64,000 nucleotides of DNA from Ardenticatenales bacterium (GCA_020634795.1 JACKAZ010000002.1:345943-409942), one strand, 5' to 3'; positions 1-8,372 are shown, counted from the stretch's first letter. Program-made: numbers and translations. The notes: generated from the sequence alone by a model not told the origin.

Positions 1-118
1 GATCGCCTATCGCGCTGCCCTCGTGGTCGATCGACGCTTGTTGGGACGGCGCGCAGGCCGCTGTCAGCCAGAGAAACAAAAGAAGCGAAAGAGCCCGACT
101 CGTGTCACGGCGTAGCAT
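1..118 (-). CDS. Lipoprotein, N-terminal part only (cut by window edge)
   Basis: Reading leftwards from an ATG at 118, the frame stays open to the window edge for 39 codons. An AGGAGG ribosome-binding site lies at about 124-129, the right distance away. The product starts with two arginines, a hydrophobic stretch and the lipobox LTAAC, with the lipidated cysteine at residue 22, so it is an exported lipoprotein. Only about 17 residues of the mature part are visible, so no function can be given. It is the last visible gene of the minus-strand operon with the MerR regulator, the metal-binding protein and cytochrome c, which suggests a role in copper or redox handling at the cell surface (inference). 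Confidence 0.75.
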   Translation of the reverse strand, partial: MLRRDTSRALSLLLFLWLTAACAPSQQASIDHEGSAIGD

Positions 119-249
119 CGCAATCCTCCTGATAAGGTTATGAATGGCGGGATCGGGTGGCTTGGCCTTACAAGGTCATGGGAAGGAAACGCGCTGGAGG
201 AAGGCCAAGTGCGATGCAGATCATCCGGGTGTTGACGGGGGCATGCCGC

Positions 250-732
250 CTACTTCGGCTGGGCGGCGGCGATGTCGGGCGGCCAGCGGCTCTTGATGTA
301 GGCCAGCACCGCTTCGATCTCTTCGTCGTTCAGCCGCTCGTTATAGGCGGGCATTCGGCTGGACGGGCTGGTTCCGCCAAAACGGATGACGTTCAGAAGA
401 TAAGTGTCATCGTGGTGCCACGTGTGGCCGTTGGCGTCGTGGGGCGGTGCTTTGAGCGTGCCATCCGCGTTGGGCTGCCGCCAATTGGCTTCGCCCTCCA
501 GATTCGCGCCGTGACAAGCCGCGCAATTGGCCGCGTAGAGCCGTTGCCCCAACGCAAGGGTTGGATCATCGCTGACCGCTGGGGTGGCGATGTCTGCGCC
601 AGTGCCACGCCCAAAGAGAAGCCATGCCACCCCACCGATCACGATCAGCGCGCCGACGATGATCCCGAGCGAGGGACGCTTGGCGGGGGCCGGTGCGTCG
701 TTCCCGTGCTGTTTGCGTGCTGTTTTTGCCAT
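250..732 (-). CDS. Membrane-anchored c-type cytochrome, monohaem
   Basis: 160 residues. A short basic N-terminus is followed by one membrane segment (about residues 22-40), then a class I cytochrome c domain outside the membrane. The haem-binding motif CAACH is at residues 70-74, and Met127 in the SSRMPAY segment is the likely distal haem ligand. The C-terminal helix (ERLNDEEIEAVLAYIKSRWP) is typical of the family. It probably carries electrons at the outer face of the membrane. It lies in the same orientation as the MerR regulator and the HMA protein, 50 bases downstream of the latter, so it may be metal-induced; a cytochrome in such an operon is unusual. The haem motif makes the family call firm, but the partner is unknown. 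Confidence 0.9.
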   Translation of the reverse strand: MAKTARKQHGNDAPAPAKRPSLGIIVGALIVIGGVAWLLFGRGTGADIATPAVSDDPTLALGQRLYAANCAACHGANLEGEANWRQPNADGTLKAPPHDANGHTWHHDDTYLLNVIRFGGTSPSSRMPAYNERLNDEEIEAVLAYIKSRWPPDIAAAQPK

Positions 733-781
733 GAGGAACCTCGGTAGGTCGGTGCGGTTGGTTATGGGGGGTGCAACGCCT

Positions 782-994
782 TCAGCGTGCGGGCGGATAG
801 CCGATCTCTTCGAGCAGCGCCGCGATGGTGGGCCAATCGGCGGGCGCCACCCATTGCACCGTCACGGCCTTGCTATCCACGTCGGCCTGCACGTGGCGGA
901 CGCCCTCAAGCTCGCCAAGCTCCCGTTCAATCGTGCGGGTGCAGTGGCCACAACTAATGTCCGGTGCGGTAAACGTTCGTTCGGTCATCGTCAT
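782..994 (-). CDS. Heavy-metal-associated (HMA) domain protein, CopZ-like metallochaperone
   Basis: About 70 residues forming a single HMA ferredoxin-like fold. The metal-binding motif CGHC follows the first strand (DISCGHCTRTIERELGEL), and the usual beta-alpha-beta-beta-alpha-beta order can be followed to GYPPAR. Proteins like this bind Cu(I) or another soft metal and pass it to ATPases or regulators. Two starts are possible. The ATG at 994 overlaps the merR stop (TAATG), suggesting translational coupling. The ATG at 988 has the better spacing from an AAAGG site at 996-1000. The longer ORF reaching 1084 lies inside merR and is unlikely. Position directly behind the regulator supports metal-induced expression. 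Confidence 0.85.
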   Translation of the reverse strand: MTMTERTFTAPDISCGHCTRTIERELGELEGVRHVQADVDSKAVTVQWVAPADWPTIAALLEEIGYPPAR

Positions 995-1422
995 TACCTT
1001 TCTGTTGAAGAATGGGCGTGAATGCCATGTGTCGTCATGCCGTCTAGGATCGGACAATCGCTGGTCGGCCCATCGCCGCTGCATTGGCCAATCAGATGGC
1101 GCAGTGCATCACGCATCGTTTCCAATGCGTCGATCTTTTCTTCGATTTGCTCGACCTTTTGCAGCGCTTGCTCGCGTACTTCGCGTTTGCTCGCGCGGTC
1201 ATTGGCCCGTAGTGAAAGGAGCTCTTTGATCTCATCCAACGTGAAGCCCAACGCCTGCGCCCCCTTAATGAAACGCAACCGCTCCACGCTTTGCACCGGG
1301 TAGAGGCGATAGCCGGACGCATTGCGCGGTGGCTCCGGCAACAAGCCCCGGCTCTCGTAATAGCGCAGCGTCTCGCTGTTGATCTCGACCGCCTGCGCCA
1401 ACTGGCTCGTGGTCAATCCCAT
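994..1422 (-). CDS. MerR-family metal-responsive regulator, CueR-like
   Basis: 142 residues. The N-terminal winged helix has the family signature (SETLRYYESRGLLP, then SGYRLY), followed by a dimerisation helix (about 78-113) and a metal loop with Cys114 and Cys123 in the segment GQCSGDGPTSDCPIL. CueR has the same arrangement with one residue fewer between its cysteines. At the position where Hg/Zn/Cd/Pb sensors carry a third cysteine, before the dimerisation helix, this protein has Ser/Lys, which favours a monovalent sensor such as Cu(I). It should bind the dyad at 1466-1483 and activate its own operon. Metal identity is inferred, not proven. Confidence 0.9.
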   Translation of the reverse strand: MGLTTSQLAQAVEINSETLRYYESRGLLPEPPRNASGYRLYPVQSVERLRFIKGAQALGFTLDEIKELLSLRANDRASKREVREQALQKVEQIEEKIDALETMRDALRHLIGQCSGDGPTSDCPILDGMTTHGIHAHSSTER

Positions 1423-1458
1423 CGCTCGTCTCCTCGCCTTCCTCTCGACGATTCATCA

Positions 1459-1489
1459 ATTATAACCCTGTAGCTAGGTACGGGGTCAA
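1459..1489 (-). promoter_or_regulatory. MerR-type promoter and operator with 19-bp spacer
   Basis: On the minus strand the -35 TTGACC (1484-1489) and -10 TATAAT (1459-1464) are separated by exactly 19 bases. The spacer contains the near-palindrome CCCCGTA-N6-TACAGGG. The over-long spacer with a centred dyad is the hallmark of promoters that MerR proteins activate by untwisting DNA. It lies 37 bases upstream of the merR-like start, so the whole minus-strand operon should be metal-inducible and autoregulated. Confidence 0.9.
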
Positions 1490-1623
1490 ATGGGGCGAGG
1501 GGCGAGTTCAAGAGTTGGGAGTTGGTGGGTTACGGCGTGCTGGAGAGGAGCAGGGGGGATGGAGAATGGGGTGAGGTGGGGCATTGTAATGAGGCTCCGC
1601 GCCTGCGGCATCTACGCTTTGAA

Positions 1624-2820
1624 TCAATCCCGTCCGGGTGGTCCGCGGAAGAAGCCACTGGGTTCTGTCTCTTCGGCGGGGGTGTAGTCGCTGGGCATCA
1701 CTTCGACGCCCTCTTCGATCCCGCTTAGGATCTCGGTCTGTGTACTGTTGCGTAATCCGGTTTCCACCGTGACTTCTTGCGTCGTCCCCTCTGCCCAGCG
1801 GAGCACGGTGGCGTTGCCTGCGTCGCGGTTAATTTGAATCGCGCGATTGGGTAGCAGCAGCGTATTAGACTTCTCTGCGGTGGTGATGTCGGCGGTGGCG
1901 CTCATGCCGCTGCGCAGCGCCAGCTCGCTTTCGCTAAGGCGCAGGACGACATCGTAGCTGACGAGTGGGCTGGTGGGGCTGCTGTTGGCGGCGGGCGAGA
2001 TGCGCACGACCTCGGCGGCGAGTGGCTTGTTGGCGAAAGCGTCGACGCGGACGGTGGCTGGCTGGCCGACCGCCACCGCGGCCATATCCACCTCGTCCAC
2101 ATTCAGCACCAACTCGAACTGGCTGTCGTCCGCGATCTCGATCATGGGGCCTGCGGCCTGTTCTCCGACTTCGACAAAAGTCGCCATGATGCGCCCGTTG
2201 AACGGGGCGCGGAGTGTGGCAGCGGCGAGCGCGGCCTGTGCATTTTCAAGTTGAAGCCGCGCTTGCTCCACCTGCGAGCGAGCGCCGTTCAACTGGCTCT
2301 CTGACGGGGTGAGATTCTGTAGCGCGACCTTGGCTTGGGCCAGTTGGGCGCGGGCGGCCAAGACTTGGCTGTTGTTGTCCGCTTGCTCCTCGGTCAGATT
2401 GAATTCGAGGTTGTCCAGGTTGATTTGGGCGCTATCGACCGCCGCTTGGGCGGCACTGCGTTCCAGGTTGCTGGCGCCAGCCTCCAACGCGGCGAGGGTG
2501 CTTTCTTGCAAACGGAGCGCCTCTTCGGCCAGCGCCACATTGCGCTCAAGCGACCCGCTGTTGAGGGTGAGTAGCGGCTGATCTGCCGTGACCTCGTCGC
2601 CGACCGCGACCAGCAGTTCGGCCACGTCGCCCCCCGCCATGGAAAGGCGGGCGCTGCGCAGCGGCTGCAGGTGGCCGGAAGAGCTAACGGTGGTTACGAT
2701 CGTGCCACGTTCGACCGCGACCGGCTGCGGGGTTGGCTCGGGGGCGGCATTGTTGCTCCCGCCGCAGGCGCTGAGGATGAGGACAAGGAGAAGCAAGGGA
2801 ACGACACGGAATGTTGACAT
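1624..2820 (-). CDS. RND/MacA-type periplasmic adaptor (membrane fusion) lipoprotein
   Basis: 398 residues from the ATG at 2820, chosen because it gives a clean lipoprotein signal (lipobox LSAC, Cys19); the ORF extends 17 codons further. Domains in order: a split lipoyl/biotinyl half (about 38-80), a long coiled-coil hairpin rich in Ala, Gln, Leu and Glu (about 80-175), the second lipoyl half (LRAPFNGRIMATFVEVGE), a beta-barrel (about 210-300) and a membrane-proximal domain (LLPNRAI to the end). Such adaptors link an inner-membrane transporter to the outside. No transporter gene follows it, so its partner (MacB-like or RND) must be encoded elsewhere. Family call firm, substrate unknown. Confidence 0.88.
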   Translation of the reverse strand: MSTFRVVPLLLLVLILSACGGSNNAAPEPTPQPVAVERGTIVTTVSSSGHLQPLRSARLSMAGGDVAELLVAVGDEVTADQPLLTLNSGSLERNVALAEEALRLQESTLAALEAGASNLERSAAQAAVDSAQINLDNLEFNLTEEQADNNSQVLAARAQLAQAKVALQNLTPSESQLNGARSQVEQARLQLENAQAALAAATLRAPFNGRIMATFVEVGEQAAGPMIEIADDSQFELVLNVDEVDMAAVAVGQPATVRVDAFANKPLAAEVVRISPAANSSPTSPLVSYDVVLRLSESELALRSGMSATADITTAEKSNTLLLPNRAIQINRDAGNATVLRWAEGTTQEVTVETGLRNSTQTEILSGIEEGVEVMPSDYTPAEETEPSGFFRGPPGRD

Positions 2821-3126
2821 AGTGATCTTTCGCAGAATGGCGCGGGGAGTCAATGGTGTGAATTCTATCACAATCCTACGCGGAAGTAGGGAAGAAGTCG
2901 CGGGATTGTTGGCCTCTTAACAGGATTGTAAGGAATGGGGGCGAATGGAGACATCATGCGCCGAGGCGCACCACAGAGGATGAAGGTGGTACGTGGCGAT
3001 GTGCGGGTGTCCCGCACTCTGTTCGAATCGACGAGGCGCAGAGCGTGGGTGAATAATCCACGCTCTGGCCATTCGCCACCCCACCTCTAATCAGCGCTCT
3101 TCAGGGCGCGCAGAGGCGTTACCGTG
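2821..3126. other. Intergenic region with two hairpins, no gene seen
   Basis: About 300 bases between two minus-strand genes. Two perfect inverted repeats are visible: GTGCGGG-TGT-CCCGCAC at 3001-3017 and CAGAGCGTGG with its complement at 3039-3067. Neither is followed by a T-run on either strand, so neither is a convincing intrinsic terminator. No open frame here looks coding. Confidence 0.5.
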
Positions 3127-3513
3127 CTAGGAAAGCGGCGCGTAGAGATCGACGGCGTTGCCGTCGGGGTCGCGGAGCGTGGCGTAGCGCTGGCCCCAGA
3201 AGGCGTCCCACGGTTCTAGGTGGCCTTCGTGGCCTGCCGCGAGGGCTTTGTGGTAGAGATCATCGACTTCTTGCGGGCTGTCGCAGCGGAAGGCGAGGGC
3301 GAAGGCGTGGCCGCTGGCGGGGCTGTACGATGGGTCGAAGCCCTGGACGAGCGCGACGCTGTCCCACATCAACCGAAACCCACTTGCCGTCTCGTATTCA
3401 GCATGCGCTTCCTCGTCCATTTGGGATGGAATGTCGAGGCCGAGCAGTCGGTAGAAGGCGAGGGTGGCGGCCATATCGCGCACCACCATCCCCATCGCAT
3501 CAGGCGTTGCCAT
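3127..3513 (-). CDS. VOC (glyoxalase/bleomycin-resistance fold) family protein
   Basis: 128 residues, full length for a single-module VOC protein. The N-terminal strand-helix (MGMVVRDMAATLAFYRLLGL) and the C-terminal segment (YATLRDPDGNAVDLYAPL) are typical; the late glutamate that often ligates metal is replaced by Asp in NAVDLY. Members range from glyoxalases to dioxygenases and resistance proteins, so the reaction cannot be fixed. The start has an AAGGA site a few bases upstream. The gene begins four bases after the phosphatase stop, so mscS, phosphatase and this gene form one minus-strand operon. It is the last gene and has no clear terminator. Confidence 0.88.
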   Translation of the reverse strand: MATPDAMGMVVRDMAATLAFYRLLGLDIPSQMDEEAHAEYETASGFRLMWDSVALVQGFDPSYSPASGHAFALAFRCDSPQEVDDLYHKALAAGHEGHLEPWDAFWGQRYATLRDPDGNAVDLYAPLS

Positions 3514-3517
3514 AAAA

Positions 3518-4207
3518 TCATCCTTCGTGTAGTGATTTGGGTTCTACGGGGGCGTCGTGGTCGTCCTCGCGCTGCGACCGTTCCGAATGGCCGACGAGTG
3601 GCTGGTAGTGAGCGACATCGTTTAGCGTTAGCAGCCGGGGGGCGTAGGGCGTCAGCCCGATCACGGTCAAGCTGGCAGGGCTGATGACGAGCCGTTGGAA
3701 GAGATCGAGATGGACGCCCGCATAGTGGGCCGCGACCATCTTGATCAGATCGGCATGAGAGACGATAATCGCCGCTTCGTTGTCGCCGAGCGTGGCAACG
3801 ACCGACTCGATCGCCTGAATGGCCCGCATCTGGACATCCCGCATCCGTTCCCCGTCGGGGAACTGCATCGCGCTGGGGAAGCCCTGCACGATTCGCCATT
3901 CGTCGAGCTTCGCCAGCGACTCGATGCTTTCGCCTTCCCACGCCCCGTAGCGTACTTCGCCGATCCCATCCAGCGGATGCACGGGCAGATCGAGCGACTC
4001 GGCGAGGTGGGCCGCCGTCTCGCGTGTCCGGTCGAGCGGGCTGCTGTAGAGCGCCGCAATCTGGCCGCGCAGCGGGGCGAGCCGCGCGGCCAACGCCCGT
4101 GCTTGGCCGTGGCCATCGTCGTTGAGGTGCACCTCCGGCAGCCAGCCCGCCAGCCGCTTGCCGACCATCGAGTTCTGGCCATGACGGACCAAGAGGATTC
4201 GTTTCAT
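3518..4207 (-). CDS. Histidine phosphatase (phosphoglycerate mutase-like) family protein
   Basis: 229 residues. The catalytic motif LLVRHGQ (His9) sits at the N-terminus. The second arginine is in YSSPLDRTRETA, the acid in EVRYGAWEGESI, and the second catalytic histidine in IIVSHADLIK. These are the hallmarks of the two-histidine phosphatase superfamily, here of the cofactor-dependent mutase-like/broad phosphatase type; the substrate cannot be read from sequence. The start at 4207 overlaps the mscS stop by ATGA, so translation is coupled. The last 25 residues (after HYQPLVGH) are polar and look like a tail without a domain. The ORF extends upstream inside mscS, but that part is not coding. 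Confidence 0.9.
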   Translation of the reverse strand: MKRILLVRHGQNSMVGKRLAGWLPEVHLNDDGHGQARALAARLAPLRGQIAALYSSPLDRTRETAAHLAESLDLPVHPLDGIGEVRYGAWEGESIESLAKLDEWRIVQGFPSAMQFPDGERMRDVQMRAIQAIESVVATLGDNEAAIIVSHADLIKMVAAHYAGVHLDLFQRLVISPASLTVIGLTPYAPRLLTLNDVAHYQPLVGHSERSQREDDHDAPVEPKSLHEG

Positions 4208-5148
4208 GGCTCGCCGCCTTGTGCGGGCGGCGTAAAGGCACCGACCGGTTCGTGATCGTGCAGGATACGGTAGGCGGGGGGCGCCAGTTGAATCCGTGGA
4301 TGGGCCGCGACATGGCGCAGAAAGCCCGTGGTGATATCGTGGCTGGTGCCACGTCGTCGGCGCGGGGGGATGAGGTAGCGTAGCGTCAGGCGGATGCCGT
4401 CGCGCAGCAGATCGACGTAGACGAAGGGCGTGGTAATGCCACGCTGATAGGCATAGCGACGCCCAATGTCCTCCGCCGTAGTAAACGCATATTCCTCGAT
4501 TTCCTCGTAGAATGGCTCCGCTTGTTCCAACAGCAAGGTGCGTGCGGCCTCCCAATCGCTGTCGTGCGTCACCACCACCACAATCTCGTTCCAGATCAGA
4601 TTGAAGACGTCGGTGTAGTTGTAGACCGGCCCATCGAAGATGACACTGTTGGGGATATGGACGATGCGGCCCGTACTCTGGTCTGCGTTCACCCAATTCC
4701 CGATTTCCATCAGATGGATTTGCATCGGCCCGATATCGACCACATCGCCACTGACCCCTGCCGCCTCGATGCGGTCGCCGACGTGCAGCGGCATCCGGGT
4801 CATGATCAGCACCCATCCCAGCAGCGAGGTCAGCGGGCGGCTGAGCGTCAGGGCGAGGCCCGCCGCCAGCAGCGCCAAGACTTGCAACACCACCTGACCG
4901 CTCGGCAGCCACAGGGCTGCCAAGATCACCAACCCCACAAAAAAAAGAAGGGTGCGTGCGAGACTGCGATACTCGTGGCTCCGTGCGACATCTTTCACGT
5001 GGGTGCGAACGTACCCCGAAATGAGGCGGTGCATCACCCACAAAACGAGAATCGTGATCACACTCTCGACGAGGGCTTGCAAGATTTGCTCACGCGAGAA
5101 CTCGACCGAGAGTTGTCGAAGCGATTCAAGTAGGGTATCAAAATTCAT
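4204..5148 (-). CDS. MscS-family small-conductance mechanosensitive channel
   Basis: 314 residues from ATG 5148; an in-frame start 21 codons upstream gives an unlikely basic leader. An amphipathic N-terminal segment leads to three membrane helices (about residues 25-120). The third contains the pore-lining AALLAAGLALTLSRPLTSLLG stretch, and the cytoplasmic beta domain follows with LHVGDRIEAAGVSGDVVDIGPMQ, the MscS signature. The C-terminal alpha/beta part (about 180-290) is also present. It should gate on membrane tension during osmotic downshock. First gene of the operon with the phosphatase and the VOC protein; functional coupling among them is not obvious. Confidence 0.9.
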   Translation of the reverse strand: MNFDTLLESLRQLSVEFSREQILQALVESVITILVLWVMHRLISGYVRTHVKDVARSHEYRSLARTLLFFVGLVILAALWLPSGQVVLQVLALLAAGLALTLSRPLTSLLGWVLIMTRMPLHVGDRIEAAGVSGDVVDIGPMQIHLMEIGNWVNADQSTGRIVHIPNSVIFDGPVYNYTDVFNLIWNEIVVVVTHDSDWEAARTLLLEQAEPFYEEIEEYAFTTAEDIGRRYAYQRGITTPFVYVDLLRDGIRLTLRYLIPPRRRRGTSHDITTGFLRHVAAHPRIQLAPPAYRILHDHEPVGAFTPPAQGGEP

Positions 5149-5243
5149 AGTCACAGCTCGTGGACGCGGCCTGAAGGGAGATGGGGCGATTATACCCACC
5201 AGTCGGGGCAAGGCGAAGCGTCGGCGATGCGTGTCGGAGATTA

Positions 5244-5381
5244 GGGAGCTGGGGGAGCTGGGGGAGCTGGGGGAGCTGGGGGAGCTGGGGGAGCTGGGGG
5301 AGCTGGGGGTGTGAGGGTGTTCTGCGTTAACTGCTCTGCGTTGCCGTTCCGTTCTGCGTTCTGCGTTCTGCGTTCTGCGTT
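5244..5381. repeat. Two tandem-repeat tracts (9-bp GGGAGCTGG and 7-bp TTCTGCG)
   Basis: From about 5244 to 5310 there are seven or so copies of a nine-base unit, GAGCTGGGG in one phasing. After a short spacer, 5349-5381 holds about four copies of the seven-base unit TTCTGCG. Both families recur at other intergenic sites in the window. They separate the mscS operon from the plus-strand gene at 5490, just upstream of that gene's likely promoter. Confidence 0.9.
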
Positions 5382-5382
5382 T

Positions 5383-5411
5383 TTACCAACTTCGCCGCGC
5401 CATGATAGAAT
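5383..5411 (+). promoter_or_regulatory. Likely sigma-70-type promoter for the gene at 5490
   Basis: TTACCA (5383-5388) and TAGAAT (5406-5411) are 17 bases apart. A TG one base before the -10 makes it an extended -10. The -35 matches four of six consensus bases. It begins directly after the TTCTGCG tract. Confidence 0.5.
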
Positions 5412-5489
5412 CACAAGATTGCGTGGCAACGCCATTCTATTTTGTGAAGAATGGCTCATATCGGCATTGATCAGAGCAAAGGACGGCGC

Positions 5490-6827
5490 ATGGCGGCACA
5501 ACGAGTTGAACGGAAACGACGCACCGAATCGAGTAGCGGCAATCGCTGGCTCCTCCCCCTGCTCTTAGGGCTAATCATTGGCGTGGCAGGGGGGCTGACC
5601 TATGCGTGGGTGATCGATCCCGCCGAGCCTTCCTTCGCCTACCCCAGCGAGTTGAGCAGCCGTGATCGCGATGACTGGATTAGCATGACGGCCGATTCGT
5701 TTGCATGGGATCAAGATCCGTTGCGGCTGGACAGTCGGCTTGAACACTTTTCGCAGCAGGAGCGTTCCACGATCATCGACAAGTTGATCGCGTTGGCCAC
5801 CACCCAAGGGGATTTGGCACGCGAGCAGCGCTTGCAGCAACTGCGTAGCTACTTGGTCGCTCAACAGCCGGTCAGCGGCGGAGAGACCGATAGGGGGGCG
5901 GTGGGGACCACGAGCGACGACGCGCAACGCCGCCAGAATTTCGGACTGTTGGCCCAGTTTTGCGGCTTTAGTATTTTGGCGTTGGCCGTGGTGGCTTTCA
6001 TTTCGGTGATGCTGACCCGTTCACGGATGGGCGCGGGGCAGAGCAGACGACGCAGCACACCGCCCGCACCGGATCGTGAGCGCCGCTCGCCTCGGGAACG
6101 GGGCGCGGCCCCTGACCTGCTCCATCAAGGGTTGGACGAGCCGTTCTTGGAGGCGCCGCCATCAACAGGAGATGATCGTTACCAGCCCGATGCCTTTGAC
6201 GCTCAAGAGGAAGAGGATGATCGGTTCGATGCAGTGAATGGGGAATTCTCGGTCGAATCGGGGAACGATGACGATTACGACGACGAAAAGATCAACGCCC
6301 TCTTCCGCGATACCGAGTCCGAAGTTAACCGACCCACGACTGCGCCCCAGCGTGTCAGCCCCTTCGAGGCCCCGTCCGACGCCGATTACCAGCCCGCCGC
6401 GTCAGAATTTGTCACCCGCTATCAATTCGGCGAGCCGCTCTACGAGACGAGCTATCCCATTGAAACGGATCGCCAAGAATTCTTGGGCGAATGTGGGGTC
6501 GGTATTTCACGAACTCTGGGCGACGATCCCGATGTGCCGCAACGGGTCTCGGCCTTCGAGTTGTGGCTCTTTGACAAAAATCAGCTCAGCACTGCGTCGA
6601 TCCTTTTGCTCAGCGACGCGCTGTGGGCCGACGCGGCCCAACGTGCCGCGCTTGCCAGCGAAGGAGAGCTATCAGCGGTGCGAAGCGGCGATACCTTCCA
6701 GTTAGAGAGCGAATCGCTGCGCGTGATGGCCCGTGTTCGGGAGGTGGCCTTTGGCGACAGCGCGGACGCGGAAAACAGTTACTTCGAACGCTTCATCGTG
6801 GAGATGTCGGCCCAACAGAAGGGGTAG
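5490..6827 (+). CDS. Two-TM membrane protein of unknown function
   Basis: 445 residues. The ATG at 5490 is chosen over 5451 because AAAGGA precedes it at proper distance. A basic N-terminus is followed by a membrane helix (about 20-40), an extracytoplasmic segment of roughly 95 residues (FAYPSELSSRDRDDWISMTADSF onward), a second helix (about 150-172) and a long cytoplasmic part. The latter starts with an acidic, disordered stretch and ends in a folded domain (about 290-445, from FVTRYQFGEP to VEMSAQQKG) mixing strands and helices. I do not recognise the family. Conserved-looking charged positions suggest a real gene, and a strong terminator follows it. It could be an envelope scaffold or sensor, but nothing proves that. 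Confidence 0.85.
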   Translation: MAAQRVERKRRTESSSGNRWLLPLLLGLIIGVAGGLTYAWVIDPAEPSFAYPSELSSRDRDDWISMTADSFAWDQDPLRLDSRLEHFSQQERSTIIDKLIALATTQGDLAREQRLQQLRSYLVAQQPVSGGETDRGAVGTTSDDAQRRQNFGLLAQFCGFSILALAVVAFISVMLTRSRMGAGQSRRRSTPPAPDRERRSPRERGAAPDLLHQGLDEPFLEAPPSTGDDRYQPDAFDAQEEEDDRFDAVNGEFSVESGNDDDYDDEKINALFRDTESEVNRPTTAPQRVSPFEAPSDADYQPAASEFVTRYQFGEPLYETSYPIETDRQEFLGECGVGISRTLGDDPDVPQRVSAFELWLFDKNQLSTASILLLSDALWADAAQRAALASEGELSAVRSGDTFQLESESLRVMARVREVAFGDSADAENSYFERFIVEMSAQQKG

Positions 6828-6888
6828 CGGACGAGGGCGGTACAGAGCGGTGACGTGGAGGCGCTTTGAAGAGAGAAAAAAAGTTCAG

Positions 6889-6924
6889 AAAGGGCGCTCG
6901 ACTAAACTCGTCGAGTGCCCTTTT
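6889..6924 (+). terminator. Intrinsic terminator
   Basis: A 14-base stem, AAAGGGCGCTCGAC with GTCGAGTGCCCTTT (one G-T wobble), surrounds a seven-base loop and ends in TTTT. It lies 60 bases after the gene ending at 6827. The A-rich left flank would let it work on both strands. Confidence 0.85.
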
Positions 6925-7440
6925 GTGTTGGATAGGTCAGACCGCTTCCTTTCAGGCCAACTGCCATGTCGCAGGCTTTGGTACGATCAGGATACACGCA
7001 GCGAGGCATCTTGCCGCACAGTGCGTGGCAGACCGGCGCTTGTGGGGGGGGGATGCATGGTCAGTGGCGGTGGGGGAAGCGTGGGGGACATTGCATCTGC
7101 GCTGTGTTGCTTATGCTCCGAACCGTACGCAGTCTAGGCTCTATGGCAGACTGGCTTCTATTGCTCCTGCGGCTACGGCTGCGATAAGGCCCTCATCATT
7201 TAGCAACCTCGCATCATCGTACGTTACCTGACGCATCCTGTAACACCTGCGGATGCCTGGTAGGTTCCTGCACTTATTTTGTAAGCTATTGATTAGCTAG
7301 TCTTAATATCCACGCAATCACTTGTGATATGAGCAGGCGGAGGGGGTCTACGGGTTGCAGGCACCTTTTACCCAACTCCAGCCAGTCCTCTATTCGATTA
7401 AGTGTCTCAGAATCAACGCTCATATGATTCCTTCATGCAT
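6925..7440. other. Intergenic region, no gene supported
   Basis: About 500 bases between the terminator and the attC-like site. Composition shifts here from the GC-rich chromosome to AT-richer DNA (clear from about 7190 on). Small ORFs exist (for example 6966-7187) but show low-complexity, arginine/leucine-rich translations and no ribosome-binding sites. It probably contains the junction of the foreign island. Confidence 0.5.
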
Positions 7441-7516
7441 GCATAACGCCACCAATCAGCCGAACCGAAAGGAGCGGCAGCGATTGAAGGTGTCGGCGGG
7501 ATTTGCCTTGTTAGGC
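7441..7516 (-). repeat. Integron attC-like recombination site
   Basis: Read on the minus strand, the 76-base element begins GCCTAAC (R'') two bases after the stop codon of the GH114 gene and ends GTTATGC (R'). Inside are GCCGACACC (L'') and GGTTCGGC (L'), which pair except for one extra base, as extrahelical bases do in attC. The spacers between the outer and inner boxes are 12 and 11 bases, as in classical attC sites. Position immediately behind a stop codon is what a gene cassette requires. No integrase gene is in the window. Call rests on structure alone. Confidence 0.65.
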
Positions 7517-7518
7517 GC

Positions 7519-8372
7519 TTACAGACAACTGAACCTGAACTCATCATCTAGATTCAATGGTAGAATTAGAGTGCTAAATTGATTATTCACCGATTCAGTG
7601 CACAGATCATGTCTCGCCGATTCATCAGCCACATATTTATTTGAGTACTCAGCATTCAAAACTGGTTTGCCATTGTTTATAAAAGGGAAAAGCGTGTTGC
7701 ACTCATCGTATTCAAAGCATTGTTCATTCACCGAAAAATCGTAGTAATCTACAAGCTCGTTAATTTGAGCAAGGTCATTCTTAAACCAACCGACAATTCT
7801 CTTTTATGTGCCTCATTAGCAATAAATTTATTAAATGCCACTTGGTCTGTAGCAGTTAAATTAAACCCTGAATTGTTGACATACCCATCCATGTTGTCAG
7901 GCTCAACCCCATCACATCCTTTTTCTTTTGCTAAGTCTAAACGGGACTTCATAATGGCATGAACATTAGATGAGCGAATATCCAGCCACCGTTCATCCTC
8001 CCAACCATCAAGCGTATTGCCTAGTTCTTCAGGGAGAAAATGGTCTTTGTCTTCTCTAAAGTCTTCATACGAACCCGCAGAGAAATAGCAGATTACTTTC
8101 TTACCTGATGCCTGAAGTTCTTGAATTGACGCTAAAGAGGTAGTGAAAAGATCAATATCATACAATTCAACCGAATATGAACTATTGATACTTCCTGCTA
8201 ACTGCCATTGCCATGTTACGAACAGCGCAGGACGATACCAGTCACCCTCTGTGATCGCTGCTTCATTAGGATCCAAACGGGTGTCATTAGTGTTACTTAG
8301 TTCAGCATCGCCATTGCAGCCACCGAGTGCCAACACTATAAAAACAAAAATTGCTGCAAAACCAACTTTCAC
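7519..8372 (-). pseudogene. GH114 (endo-alpha-1,4-polygalactosaminidase-like) lipoprotein gene with a frameshift
   Basis: Starting from the GTG at 8372 (AAAGGAAAGGA just upstream), the product opens with a short signal and lipobox LGGC. It continues with GH114 features: TWQWQLAG, YDIDLF, VICYFSAGSYEDFR and GCDGVEPDNMDGY, where Asp and Glu are the presumed catalytic acids. The frame breaks near 7780-7786 in a short A-run: one missing base ends the ORF at 7749. The next frame continues the same protein without a gap (KNDLAQINELVDYYDF, then SVNEQCFEYDECN) down to 7519. A natural one-base deletion or a sequencing error would explain it. Codon use and base composition are AT-richer than neighbours. 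The attC-like site follows the stop, so this is probably a cassette gene. Confidence 0.8.

Noticed and set aside
3001..3067. Hairpins considered as terminator for the VOC gene or as a tRNA-like element
   Set aside because: No T-run on either strand, and GTTCGAATC at 3020 has no cloverleaf around it. No tRNA or rRNA gene was found in the window.
6966..7187. Small plus-strand frames between the terminator and the attC-like site
   Set aside because: No ribosome-binding site, low-complexity translation and no recognisable domain.
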